Assembly (NCBI GenBank): GCA_029260765.1
Contig: JAJDCP010000175.1
Span: 1 to 64,000, forward strand
Reading direction: 5' to 3'
Length of the DNA stretch: 64,000 nt
Source of the DNA: Planctomycetota bacterium
GTDB lineage: Bacteria > Planctomycetota > J058 > JAJDCP01
Part shown: piece after piece, positions 17,537 through 26,001 of the stretch
Layout: every line of letters begins with the position of its first letter
Numbering within the stretch: position 1 is the stretch's first letter
Position numbers and translations under genes: made by a program
Notes under the pieces: generated by a model
What the model saw: the letters and a program-made list of their open reading frames with translations, nothing else
Databases searched by the model: none
Told to the model about the DNA's origin: nothing

Positions 17537-19261
17537 TCACAAGTCGTGTGTGTTCTTACCGGTCACAAAGCCATTGACCGCAAAGATATCCAGGTCGCCA
17601 TCGTTCTCGACATCGAAGAAGCCGCTGCTCCAGTACCAGCCGTGCGGGCGGGCGTTCGCGGCCACGCTGGTGTCTTCGAAGCAACCGCTCCCATCGCCGC
17701 GATTGCGCAGCAGGTAGTTGCCAGCCAGCGACAGCTCTCCCAGCTGATCCCACTGCACCCCGAGGTGGCGGCGCAGGTCGACGAACAAGTGCTGCAGGGG
17801 CTCGCGGCGGTCGCTCTCGATCACCCGCAGGATGTAGCCCCGGATGTTGACATCCTGGGAATACCAACGCTGGTTCGAGTTGACGCTCGACACGTAGATG
17901 TCTTGCCAGCCGTCGTTGTCATAGTCGCCGAAGCTGGCGCTCATGCCGCCAGACAGTGCGAGCGCGCCTTGTTCCTTGGCGACATCCTCGAAGGTCGCAT
18001 CACCCGCGTTACGCAACAGCACGTTGCGGCCGAAGTCGTTGGAGAGGTAGATGTCCTGATCGCCATCGCGGTCGATATCCGCCACCGCGATCCCCAGCGT
18101 CAGCCCACGGTCGTCGGCGCCGCAGCTGCTGGTCACATCATCGAAGCACAATCCGCCACGTCCCAGATACAGTTTGTTCGGTGCGCCGTTGCGGGCATAG
18201 TGCAGCATGGTCGGGACGCTCTGGCGCGCATCGAGAAAGCGCCCGAGGTACAGGTCGAGCCAACCGTCGCCGTTGAAGTCGGCCGCCGCCAGCACCGCGG
18301 TCATGTCGTCCTGCAGCAGCCCCGAGCTTGCGGTCACATCGCGGAAGTGTCCGTCTTCGTTGGCGAACAGCTGGTTGGGGCCGTAGAAACGCGCGATGTA
18401 GAGGTCCTGGTCGCCGTCGTTGTCGAAGTCGGCGAACAGGGCTGCGTTCGCCAGCGGGATCCCCCCCAGCCCGAGCTCCTCGGTCGCGTCGCTAAAGCTG
18501 CCGTCGCCCTGGTTGCGGAACAGGCGCGCGTCATCCGAGCCGGTGAACAGCACGTCATCGTCGCCGTCTCCATCGACATCTCCGGCCGAGACGCCGCCGA
18601 TCGCGTGGCGGATGATCTGGAACTTGAGGCTGTCCGAGGGGGGCAGGTAGCGGGGGTCTTCGGAGCCAAAGAAGTCGATGCCGCGCTCGGCGGCGACGTC
18701 GCGGAACAGGTTGCCCGGCCCATAGAGGCTCTCGCCCCGGATCAGCTGCAGACTGCGCAGCGTGAAGAAGCCGAAGTCGTCATGCCAGTCGCCCCGAAAG
18801 AAGGCCCGTTCGGTCAGCAGGCGGCCTTCAGCGTCGCGCCCGTGAAGCTCTGCCCGGAAGACCGCGTCGGCGCCGTCGGCGCTGACGAAATCGAGGTCGA
18901 CGAGCTTGAACTTCGCGTGGCTGAGCGCCGAGAAGCGTGCCCGCCAGTGGGCGAACAGCTCAGCTCCCGCGCAGCTTCCTTCTGCTTGTGCCTGCCAGGT
19001 GAACAGCTCGATGCCTTCGTGACTGGGCTGGGCCTCGAGCTTCCAACCTGTCAGCGCGCTCGGGTCGTAGCGCCGGTCGAAGGCCACGGCGAGCGCCCCG
19101 GGATCCCCGGTCTCGAAGGCGCCGCTCAGGCCCTTGAGGGTCTTGTTGATCGCGACCCCCGCCTGGTTGTACACGGCGACGTCCAGCCCTTCGGCCAGGC
19201 GCCCGGTCTGGGCGCAGAGTGCCCCCGCTAGCAGCAACAGGAGAGTCGAGCTTCTGGACAT
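17537..19261 (-). CDS. FG-GAP repeat secreted protein, N-terminal part
   Basis: 574 residues from ATG 19261 (GAGG upstream). A signal peptide (SSTLLLLLAGALCAQ) is followed by an about 170-residue unknown domain, then at least five Ca-binding FG-GAP repeats with DxDxDG loops (GDVDGDGDDDVLFTG, ADFDNDGDQDLYIARF, ADFNGDGWLDLYLGR, ADIDRDGDQDIYLSN, GDYDNDGWQDIYVSS, FDVENDGDLDIFAVN). Such repeats build beta-propellers exposed to the periplasm or cell surface. The frame stops at TGA 17537 just before the usual ASPIC end, which continues in the same frame as a separate piece. It lies mid-operon between GNAT and RND genes. Confidence 0.8.
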   Translation of the reverse strand: MSRSSTLLLLLAGALCAQTGRLAEGLDVAVYNQAGVAINKTLKGLSGAFETGDPGALAVAFDRRYDPSALTGWKLEAQPSHEGIELFTWQAQAEGSCAGAELFAHWRARFSALSHAKFKLVDLDFVSADGADAVFRAELHGRDAEGRLLTERAFFRGDWHDDFGFFTLRSLQLIRGESLYGPGNLFRDVAAERGIDFFGSEDPRYLPPSDSLKFQIIRHAIGGVSAGDVDGDGDDDVLFTGSDDARLFRNQGDGSFSDATEELGLGGIPLANAALFADFDNDGDQDLYIARFYGPNQLFANEDGHFRDVTASSGLLQDDMTAVLAAADFNGDGWLDLYLGRFLDARQSVPTMLHYARNGAPNKLYLGRGGLCFDDVTSSCGADDRGLTLGIAVADIDRDGDQDIYLSNDFGRNVLLRNAGDATFEDVAKEQGALALSGGMSASFGDYDNDGWQDIYVSSVNSNQRWYSQDVNIRGYILRVIESDRREPLQHLFVDLRRHLGVQWDQLGELSLAGNYLLRNRGDGSGCFEDTSVAANARPHGWYWSSGFFDVENDGDLDIFAVNGFVTGKNTHDL

Positions 19262-19287
19262 CACAAGCCTCGCAGAGGGGGTGCAAC

Positions 19288-20418
19288 TCATACCAGGGCC
19301 ATCTCCAGTCCGGGCCGTCCGCGGCCGAAGTCGACAGTGTTGTAGCGATGGCCGGGTTCGCTGACGGCGAACAGGGCCGCGGGCAGTCCATTGGTCCGGT
19401 ACCCTTTGTAGGCACGGGCGAGCGGGTCGCCTTCGAGCAGGCAGGCGCTGAAGAAATGGTAGCCTTGGCCGTGGTAGGCCTGGTAGACGGCGTCGAGCAG
19501 GCTGGCCATGACGGCGGGATCCTCTCCGGCCACACTGGTGTGGGTCAGGTAGAGGTAGCGGAACACGTCACCGACGGCCGGTAGGCGTTGCCAACGCAGC
19601 AGCCGCGCCAGGCCGTTGAAGCCCAGCTTGATCCAGCGCATCCGGCCGTGGTAGCCCATCACCCGGAAGCGTTTGAGCGCGAAAGCGTCCCAGGGCGCGG
19701 TCACCCCCACCAGCCGACCCCCCTGGTCGAACGCCAGAAAGAAGTTCTCGATGCCGAACTCGGGCCAGGCGTCGAGGCGGAAGCGCAACAGCTCCTCGTC
19801 GAAGAGATAGCCGAACGGCCGTGCCGCGTGGTCGTCGGCGAGCCGCGCGACGATCGCGGGAATGTCCTCGGCGCGGGCCCGGCGCACCACAAAATCACTG
19901 GCCAGCGGCTTACGACGTTTGGTGAACTGCACGGACAAGATGGTGAAGGCTCGCACGAGGGCATAGAACGGCTTGTCCGGGTACTTCGAGCTGCGCTGCA
20001 CCAGCGCGCCGACGGCGGCTTTGTTCGAGGTGATCACGGCTGTGTACATCAGCTCGCAGCCGAAATCTTCGAGGCCGTCACGGAAACCGCCAGCCATGTA
20101 CTTCCCCAGCACGCGGCCCCCGCGGAGCGCGCGGCTGTAGCGCAGGTCGCCCATGTAGCCGGTGGGCGTGCGAGCGCCGAACAGCATGCAGTCGCGGCCC
20201 AGCAATGTGGCGACACCCTCGATACGCCCGTCGATCTTCCAGGTCACCACCCGTTGGCGGACTTTCTGCAGATCGTACAGGGCGAAGAAGTCGGGGTCTC
20301 GCTCGACGCTCAGATGCAGGTCGGCCTGCATGTTGACGCTCTTGAACAGCTCGCAGAGGCGGAGGTTGTCCTCGCGCTCGGCGAGACATAGCTGTACGGC
20401 GTCCGCTTTCAGATCCAA
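19288..20418 (-). CDS. Tandem GNAT-type N-acyltransferase-like protein
   Basis: About 376 residues. Two GNAT-like halves can be seen: an N-terminal one (ELMYTAVITSNKAAVGAL) and a C-terminal one ending in HFFSACLLEGDPLARAYKGY. Residues between them (VVRRARAEDIPAIVARLADD) are a typical GNAT opening. Such proteins move acyl groups from CoA or carrier protein to amines. TTG 20418 is chosen because GGAGG lies seven bases upstream; the gene overlaps the Rieske gene by ten bases. In an operon with a GH3-type adenylating enzyme and a desaturase, an N-acyl transfer step is a reasonable inference. Confidence 0.75.
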   Translation of the reverse strand: MDLKADAVQLCLAEREDNLRLCELFKSVNMQADLHLSVERDPDFFALYDLQKVRQRVVTWKIDGRIEGVATLLGRDCMLFGARTPTGYMGDLRYSRALRGGRVLGKYMAGGFRDGLEDFGCELMYTAVITSNKAAVGALVQRSSKYPDKPFYALVRAFTILSVQFTKRRKPLASDFVVRRARAEDIPAIVARLADDHAARPFGYLFDEELLRFRLDAWPEFGIENFFLAFDQGGRLVGVTAPWDAFALKRFRVMGYHGRMRWIKLGFNGLARLLRWQRLPAVGDVFRYLYLTHTSVAGEDPAVMASLLDAVYQAYHGQGYHFFSACLLEGDPLARAYKGYRTNGLPAALFAVSEPGHRYNTVDFGRGRPGLEMALV

Positions 20419-21509
20419 AAGCTGACCTCCTCGACGCGCGGCTCCGGAGCCGGGTCTTCGCCGCCTGCCAGGTCCCAATCACGCAAGGACTCGATGAAAA
20501 CATGCAGCGTGTCGGCCGGCGTGGAACAGAAGTCGGGCTGCTGGTGGTGCTGCAGGCTGCGCCCCTGGATCGCCATGATCTCGACGTCCTGCTCGATCAC
20601 CCGCCGGGTGTAGAACTGCAAAAACAGCCGGGCCGCGTGCCCCAGCAAGCCGAGCTTGTAGGCGATATGGGTGTAGACCTGCGAGCGGAAAGGGCCGACC
20701 GGAGTGCACTGGCTGGTGATCGTGAAGCCGGTCACATCATCGCCGAACACGTAGTCGACCCGGGTGACGTTGGGCATGTAGAAGTTGTCTGTGTGGTGCA
20801 TCGGCAGGCCGCGTGGATTGAGAATGCGCCCACTGAAACCGATCGAGTCCAAGGGCTGCTCATAGCTGCACAGCACGCTGTCGGCCGTGCGCTCAACACG
20901 CATCTTGATCTCGCGCTGGGCTCGGTCGCGGAACCAACCCTTGTGGACGAAGACCGTGTGCGGCACGTCCATGAAGTTCTCGGCCAGGTTGGTGACGTTG
21001 TTGGCGAAATCAGTCTGCATGAAGTAGCTGGACCAGCCTGCCTCGCCGTGGTGCGGCATCGGAAAGGGATCCTTGTCAGGTGGCCGCTCGCTGCCGCCCA
21101 TCCACACCCAGACCAGCCCGTGCTGCTCGCGCACCGGGAAGGTCTCGAGCTGCAGGTGCCGGGCCGCTTGTCCCTGGGGCCCCTCGCTGGGAATGTTGAC
21201 GCAAGCTCCCTCGCGGTCGTATGTCCAGCCATGATAGGGGCAGCCGATGCAGCCATCGAACAGCTCGCCTTCGCTGAGCAGGGCGTTGCGGTGCAGACAC
21301 TTGTCGCTCATCGCCAGGGCCTGGCCCGTCGGATCGCGCCACAGGACCAGCATCTCCTCGAGGATGGTACGCCCCAACGGCTTTTTGGCAGTCACCTCCT
21401 GGCTCTCGGCGGCGACGTACCAGTAGTTCTTCAACAGACCGCAGCGGTGGCGCATGCGGGGGCCCGGCTTCGGCTGCGTGCGCGTGTGCGGCAGGCTGGG
21501 GGTTTCCAT
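20409..21509 (-). CDS. Rieske non-heme iron oxygenase
   Basis: 366 residues. The N-terminal Rieske 2Fe-2S domain has CLH at about residue 51 and CPYHGW about 18 residues later. The catalytic domain contains the mononuclear iron site (ENFMDVPHTVFVHKGWF, with D-x2-H-x4-H). It is of the single-component alpha-subunit type related to vanillate demethylase, cholesterol and natural-product oxygenases, needing an external reductase. It likely hydroxylates or demethylates the pathway intermediate. ATG 21509 follows CCGGAG. The gene is packed between GH3-like and GNAT genes on the same strand. Confidence 0.9.
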   Translation of the reverse strand: METPSLPHTRTQPKPGPRMRHRCGLLKNYWYVAAESQEVTAKKPLGRTILEEMLVLWRDPTGQALAMSDKCLHRNALLSEGELFDGCIGCPYHGWTYDREGACVNIPSEGPQGQAARHLQLETFPVREQHGLVWVWMGGSERPPDKDPFPMPHHGEAGWSSYFMQTDFANNVTNLAENFMDVPHTVFVHKGWFRDRAQREIKMRVERTADSVLCSYEQPLDSIGFSGRILNPRGLPMHHTDNFYMPNVTRVDYVFGDDVTGFTITSQCTPVGPFRSQVYTHIAYKLGLLGHAARLFLQFYTRRVIEQDVEIMAIQGRSLQHHQQPDFCSTPADTLHVFIESLRDWDLAGGEDPAPEPRVEEVSFWI

Positions 21510-21535
21510 GCGAGGCTCCGGGAAGAGTGGGGTGC

Positions 21536-23146
21536 TCAATGATTCTGGACACACAAGTGCGGATCGGGCTCGGCGGCGGGCCCGAACACGCTGAGGCCGT
21601 CGAAACCAGCGTCCAGGCGGGTCGGTTTGATATCTCCCAGGCGTCGGCCCCGAGCCAGCTGCCATTGTTGGTAGCGGACCAGCCCGTTCTGGACCGCGAG
21701 CACCCGCAGAGGTCCGAGCTGCCCGAGTTTGCGGCAGTACTGGTAGTGATGCCCGCTCTCGAGATGGGCTTCGACCAGCTGGCGCACAGCCTCCAGGGGA
21801 GCGTGCGGGCCGGCCTCAAGGTAGAGGCAATAGTGGGGGGGCTGGCCACGGACGGGGGCGAGCAGGGCGAAATCTGGGCTGAGTCCGAGCTTCTGCTCTG
21901 CGCGCCGCAGCCCGGCATCGACCTGGCCGGCGCTGATTTTTTCGCCCGAGACGTCGCTGGTGCGATCGAGCTTGCCACAAAAGCGCAGGCAGGGAGCGCG
22001 CCGGTAGTGGCCGACGCAGGCGACCACATCTTTGAGATGGTAGCGGTACAGCCCACCACCTGTGCTGAGCAGGGGCGAGTAACGTCCTCCGACGCGCAGC
22101 TCGTGGCAGAGCCGGGGGCGGGCCTCGGGGGCCTCGAGATCGATGAACTCGAGGAAATGGGAGCTGACGGCGGTCACTGCCGCGGGCTGGCCCCAGATCG
22201 GAATCGAGACGACGCCCTCGGTAGCCAGCAGTCCCTTTCCCTGGATCGGCGTGGCCGGGAACCACGCCTTGAGTGCCGCAAGCTGGCTCGCGGCTGGGCC
22301 TTCGGTCCAGCAAGAGAGCAGCGCGAGCCGGGGCCACAAGCACTCACCGTACAACCGGCCTGAGGCCGCCAGGCGTGCGTCGATGGCTTGAGCACGAGCC
22401 GCAGGCAGGGCAGCCAACAGCTCGGGGAGTTGTTCGGCGATGAAGTCCATCAAGAGCGTCAAGAAGGACGGACTCCAGACCGAGAAGAACCCGAGGTCTT
22501 CGGCGCGCAGCAGGTGGATCGCTGTAGCCCGCCGCCAGGCTGCCACGTCGCGCAATTTTCCCACTTCGGCGGGCACCGCGAGCATGCGGCGCAACGCCCA
22601 GCGTTCGACACCATTGAAGTATTCGGTGTCGTCTTCAAAGCCCAGCGGCAGGCCGCCCTCGCTGTGCGTCTCGCGACGGGCCACGGCAGGCGAGACGGAC
22701 CAGTAACTGCGTGTGCCCCACAGGCCAGGACACGCGGCGTGCAGATTGAACAGCCAGGGTCCGGTGGCCGCTGAGAACTCGTCGAGCAGATCTTGTGTGT
22801 AGGGGATCAGCTTGGTGGTCGAGGTCGAGCCTCCGGAGGGCTCGAGCATCTGCACCGGCTGGGCGCTCAGGACAGCGGTCTCACCGCGGGCGATGCGCTG
22901 GATCTGTGGCTCGACGGCATCGTAATCGACACGCGGCACGCGGTCTTGATAGGCGCGCACGGAGTCGAGCTCAGAGAAGCGGGCTCGCTTGCCATAGGAG
23001 CTGGCAGCGTGGCGGCGCAGCAGGCCTTTCAGGCGCTCGTGCTGCGCACGCTCCGGATCAGCTGCGGCGCGTTGGAAGCGCCTCCAGCTGCGCAGCCGCC
23101 CGGCCAGTTGCAGGGCGAGGAGTCCTTTGAGGAGCCAGCCCGACAT
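21536..23146 (-). CDS. GH3-family acyl-adenylate amido synthetase-like protein
   Basis: 536 residues matching the GH3 fold throughout: the ATP loop EPSGGSTSTTKLIPYT, a middle YWSVSP segment, the adenylate motif TGGGLYRYHLKDVV, and the hinge region CGKLDRTSDVSGEKI. GH3 enzymes activate a carboxylic acid with ATP and join it to an amino acid or other amine. Bacterial GH3 proteins occur in natural-product clusters. Here it would supply the amide or acyl-adenylate step. ATG 23146 lies inside the end of the upstream gene, an 89-base overlap that couples the two. The acid and amine substrates are unknown. Confidence 0.85.
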   Translation of the reverse strand: MSGWLLKGLLALQLAGRLRSWRRFQRAAADPERAQHERLKGLLRRHAASSYGKRARFSELDSVRAYQDRVPRVDYDAVEPQIQRIARGETAVLSAQPVQMLEPSGGSTSTTKLIPYTQDLLDEFSAATGPWLFNLHAACPGLWGTRSYWSVSPAVARRETHSEGGLPLGFEDDTEYFNGVERWALRRMLAVPAEVGKLRDVAAWRRATAIHLLRAEDLGFFSVWSPSFLTLLMDFIAEQLPELLAALPAARAQAIDARLAASGRLYGECLWPRLALLSCWTEGPAASQLAALKAWFPATPIQGKGLLATEGVVSIPIWGQPAAVTAVSSHFLEFIDLEAPEARPRLCHELRVGGRYSPLLSTGGGLYRYHLKDVVACVGHYRRAPCLRFCGKLDRTSDVSGEKISAGQVDAGLRRAEQKLGLSPDFALLAPVRGQPPHYCLYLEAGPHAPLEAVRQLVEAHLESGHHYQYCRKLGQLGPLRVLAVQNGLVRYQQWQLARGRRLGDIKPTRLDAGFDGLSVFGPAAEPDPHLCVQNH

Positions 23147-23966
23147 ACTTCGCGATCTCCCTGACAGCTTTGCGTAGCAGGCGCAGTGGCCCGTAGAACA
23201 TGAACTTGAGGTCGACTTTCCCCAGGCAGCATAGCTCGTCGCCACGCATGTGATGGGGATTGGTCTTGAGGAAGAAGCGCACATCGGGCGCATCGACCAT
23301 GTCGGGATTGAGCGGAGCGACCCAGTTCTTCAGGCGGCCGGGACATTGCTCGAACTGCAACAGTCCCAGCGCGGGTTTGTAGTCGTCCCCGAACATCTCC
23401 TGAGACAAAGAGTCGAGCAGGGTCTGTTGCCAGGCAGGCGTGGGCCGGTCGTGGCGGGGAAAATGCTCGGGGAAGTTGCGGCTGAGCAGCAGGTAGGTCT
23501 TGTAACCCTTCGAGATCAGGAACCAGTACACGCTGCTGAGGGGATTCTGCAGCTTGACCCGAAACAGGTAGCGTGTGAACGCCCAATGCAGTGCGCGTTG
23601 GCCCCAGTAATCACGATCGACGATCGTGTCCCCTGAGAAGATCGAGACGACCCGCCGGCCGTCGATGCTGCGCTCGAGTTGCTGTAGGGTGGAGAAGCCC
23701 TGGATGGTGTCATCGTGCTTGTCGCGCAACAAGATGACATCGTTCTTCTTGGCCAGGTCGCCCTCAAAGGTCTCACGGGAGACATCTGCATAGTAGACGT
23801 TGAAGACCCGCCACATCGCGTCGCGGTCCGCCTGGTCCAGGGCAGGAACCGCAACCGTCTGCGACTTCAGAAGCTTGGCTCGTTTCACGAAGAGTCTCCC
23901 AGCTCGCGCTGTGCTCCCGTCCAGCAAAGATTGTGCCAAGGTCTGATCGCGTTGTGGGACGCCCAT
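23058..23966 (-). CDS. GNAT-like protein, first gene of the minus-strand operon
   Basis: About 302 residues from ATG 23966; the frame is open to GTG 24074, but no ribosome site marks either start. The centre resembles a GNAT core (DTIQGFSTLQQLERS, RRVVSIFSGDTIVDRDYWG, followed by WALTRYLF-like helices and ISKGYKTYLLL). I recognise the shape of uncharacterised acyltransferase-like proteins but cannot name a family securely. It overlaps the GH3 gene by 89 bases, which implies co-translation. Together with the tandem GNAT it gives two possible acyl-transfer steps in this operon. Confidence 0.6.
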   Translation of the reverse strand: MGVPQRDQTLAQSLLDGSTARAGRLFVKRAKLLKSQTVAVPALDQADRDAMWRVFNVYYADVSRETFEGDLAKKNDVILLRDKHDDTIQGFSTLQQLERSIDGRRVVSIFSGDTIVDRDYWGQRALHWAFTRYLFRVKLQNPLSSVYWFLISKGYKTYLLLSRNFPEHFPRHDRPTPAWQQTLLDSLSQEMFGDDYKPALGLLQFEQCPGRLKNWVAPLNPDMVDAPDVRFFLKTNPHHMRGDELCCLGKVDLKFMFYGPLRLLRKAVREIAKYVGLAPQRTPRPATGRAAAQLEALPTRRS

Positions 23967-24121
23967 GTTGAGCGCATAGGCGTGGGCTTTTGCCACGCGT
24001 TCGGTTCGTTTTCGTTGCAACCGGAACGAATGCGGAGTCAGAAGCACCGATCGTTTGATGTACAGGCTGTACACGCATTGTTGGTGTGGGGGGGCTCACG
24101 ACGGTGACGGTCTGTGGAGGT

Positions 24122-24220
24122 GGGACACCACCGCTGGAGCGGCGCTCTATGAGCGCCGGAAGCCGATCTGGCACAGGGTGTTGTCCGAGTTCGGGAAGTC
24201 TTCCACACAGAACGGTCTAC
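24122..24220. repeat. 99-bp intergenic repeat, copy 1
   Basis: This copy is identical to 24285-24383 at 97 of 99 positions. It contains a hairpin GGCGCTC-TAT-GAGCGCC and ends in CACACAGAACGGTCTAC. The two copies are direct repeats 64 bases apart. Confidence 0.9.
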
Positions 24221-24284
24221 TCGTCGGTCATAGACCGACGCTACAGGGGCCGGGTCCGTTCCCTGAGACAGCCTTGGTGAGCGC

Positions 24285-24383
24285 GGGACACCACCGCTGT
24301 AGCGGCGCTCTGTGAGCGCCGGAAGCCGATCTGGCACAGGGTGTTGTCCGAGTTCGGGAAGTCTTCCACACAGAACGGTCTAC
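24285..24383. repeat. 99-bp intergenic repeat, copy 2
   Basis: Direct repeat of 24122-24220. The two differences are GCTGTAGC for GCTGGAGC and CTCTGTGAG for CTCTATGAG; the second keeps the hairpin. Its right flank runs into the CGTGAGACAGCCTCTGTG motif shared with the left window edge. Confidence 0.9.
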
Positions 24384-24431
24384 AGGGGCCGGAAACATCC
24401 CGTGAGACAGCCTCTGTGCTCGCCGGATGCG

Positions 24432-24460
24432 AAAACCCCGGATCTCAGCAAGACCCGGGG
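24432..24460 (-). terminator. Intrinsic terminator of the PrcB-like lipoprotein gene
   Basis: On the minus strand CCCCGG-type arms (24436-24441 and 24455-24460) form a 6-bp GC stem followed directly by TTTT. It lies 29 bases after the stop of the lipoprotein gene. Confidence 0.6.
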
Positions 24461-24488
24461 CTCAGTTGCCGAGGCTGCGATCGTCCCC

Positions 24489-25829
24489 TCAGGGTACAGG
24501 CGTGGTGTCGACCATGCGGTACTCGAACGGACCATGGCCCAGGGGCATGGTGATCATATGCACGGGGCTGGTCAGGACCGAAGGCGCGGGACCGAAGGGG
24601 AAGCTCGTGTGGACGCGGATGTCGAGCTCGCCGTCCTCGAACAACTGCACCCGGTTGATCGTGATCGTGTAGCCGCCGGTGGTCTGGTAGCCGAGGAACG
24701 CTGCGACCACCTGATCGCGGGAGAAGTCGACGCTCGGCGCGGTGCCGCCCATGCGCTGTGCCCAGAACGCCTGATAGCTGGCGTCGTCACGCAGCACCTG
24801 CACATCCTCGCTGCCCTGCCAGAGGCTCTGCTGGTTGCTGCTCAGGGAGGTTTTGGTCTGCATGCTGCACACTTCCTCACGGATCGTGCCCGTAGCATGG
24901 CTCACACGCAGGATCTGGAAGGGCGTCTCGGTGACCTGCGGGGGGGCGGCGCCACCACTGTAGGGATCCACTTCGTAGAGCACGCGGATCTCGTCGGAGC
25001 TCACGTCGTGGACCAGGCGGCGGGTCCGTACCGTGTTGCCGAAGTTGTTGTAGTAGCCTGCCAGAACCGCGACCACCATCTCTGAGCCGAACTGCACCGT
25101 CGGGGGCGTCGCGCCCGGGGCGTGGAGCGCGTAGAACGCGACCAGCTCAGCGTCATCGCGGATCACCCGCAGCTCGCCGGCGTAGGAGGAGTTGTTGGCA
25201 CCGATGGCAGAGTGCGAGCCCGCAGAGATCGGCTCGAAGTCGAGCAGCGTCTGTTCGAGCACGCTCAGCTGCCCACCGACACTGTTCGAGGGCGTCTCCA
25301 CGATATGGAAGGGTCGGCTGGCCGTGCCCACTGGACGCCACGTGCCTTGACGGAAGCTGCGCACAGTTGCCCGCAGGTCCGGTCCGTTCGAGTCGTGCTC
25401 GACCTTGATCAGCTCGACGGCCTGCTCTTCGCTGCGCTCGGGCATGAACGCTGCCAGCACCGCGTTCTGGCTGAAGTCGACGCTCGGGGCGGTCGCTGCG
25501 CTGTGGCTGGTCCACAAGCTGAGCCAGCTGGCATCGTCGCTGAGCAGCAGCTGTTCTTCGCTGGCCACCTGGCGCAGGCTCAGGCTGCCCATGTCGAGGT
25601 TGCTGAAGCCGGCGACCTGGAAGACCGGAGGCAGGGCCGTGTTGCCGGAGTTGCCCGTGTTGCCCGAGTTGCCCGTGTTGCCGGAGGTGCCCGTGTTGCC
25701 GGAACCACCAGGGTTGATCGCGGGGATGCCCTGGCTGCTGGTGCTGCTGCCACTGCTCTGGTTGCAGCCGCACAACAAGGCCGCCGCCAAGAGTGCAACA
25801 ATCGCAGAGCGGCTAAAGATAGGGTTCAT
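24489..25829 (-). CDS. Lipoprotein with three PrcB-C-like domains
   Basis: 446 residues. A signal peptide ends in LLCGC with the lipidated Cys at residue 22, followed by a Ser/Gly/Asn-rich linker with NTGNSG repeats. Then three similar domains follow, clearest in the last (SYQAFWAQRMGG, VDFSRDQVVAAFLG, TTGGYTITINRV), matching the C-terminal domain of PrcB, a partner of the PrtP protease of treponemes. It is thus a surface or periplasmic lipoprotein, probably binding other proteins; no enzyme motif is seen. It is transcribed alone and has a terminator. Confidence 0.75.
   Translation of the reverse strand: MNPIFSRSAIVALLAAALLCGCNQSSGSSTSSQGIPAINPGGSGNTGTSGNTGNSGNTGNSGNTALPPVFQVAGFSNLDMGSLSLRQVASEEQLLLSDDASWLSLWTSHSAATAPSVDFSQNAVLAAFMPERSEEQAVELIKVEHDSNGPDLRATVRSFRQGTWRPVGTASRPFHIVETPSNSVGGQLSVLEQTLLDFEPISAGSHSAIGANNSSYAGELRVIRDDAELVAFYALHAPGATPPTVQFGSEMVVAVLAGYYNNFGNTVRTRRLVHDVSSDEIRVLYEVDPYSGGAAPPQVTETPFQILRVSHATGTIREEVCSMQTKTSLSSNQQSLWQGSEDVQVLRDDASYQAFWAQRMGGTAPSVDFSRDQVVAAFLGYQTTGGYTITINRVQLFEDGELDIRVHTSFPFGPAPSVLTSPVHMITMPLGHGPFEYRMVDTTPVP
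25641..25703. repeat. 9-bp short tandem repeat in lipoprotein linker
   Basis: Seven imperfect copies of a GTTGCCCGT/GTTGCCGGA unit encode the NTG-NSG linker between the lipidated cysteine and the first PrcB-like domain. Because the unit is three codons, copy-number change would alter linker length without breaking the frame. Confidence 0.75.
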
Positions 25830-26001
25830 GGCGGGCCTCTCAAGTTGGAAACGGAAACTGCAACGTATCTGGGTAGAAGTGTGACGAAGCTACCCCCGGG
25901 CATCCAGCGCAGTTTTTTTGATTTTACCCAAAAGGTTAAGACGCGGGCGGAAAATTGTGCCGTTCCCCCTCTTCCAATTGAAGTCGTGCGGCTAAGGGTT
26001 T

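Larger units (their letters stand above)
23967..24488. other. Repeat-rich intergenic region
   Basis: This 520-base stretch between two minus-strand genes contains no supported gene. It is mostly two copies of a 99-bp element, flanking CTGAGACAGCC-type motifs at about 24262 and 24403, a small hairpin CGGTCT/AGACCG at about 24214-24238, and the terminator of the lipoprotein gene. The promoter of the GNAT-like operon should lie at its left side. Confidence 0.7.
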
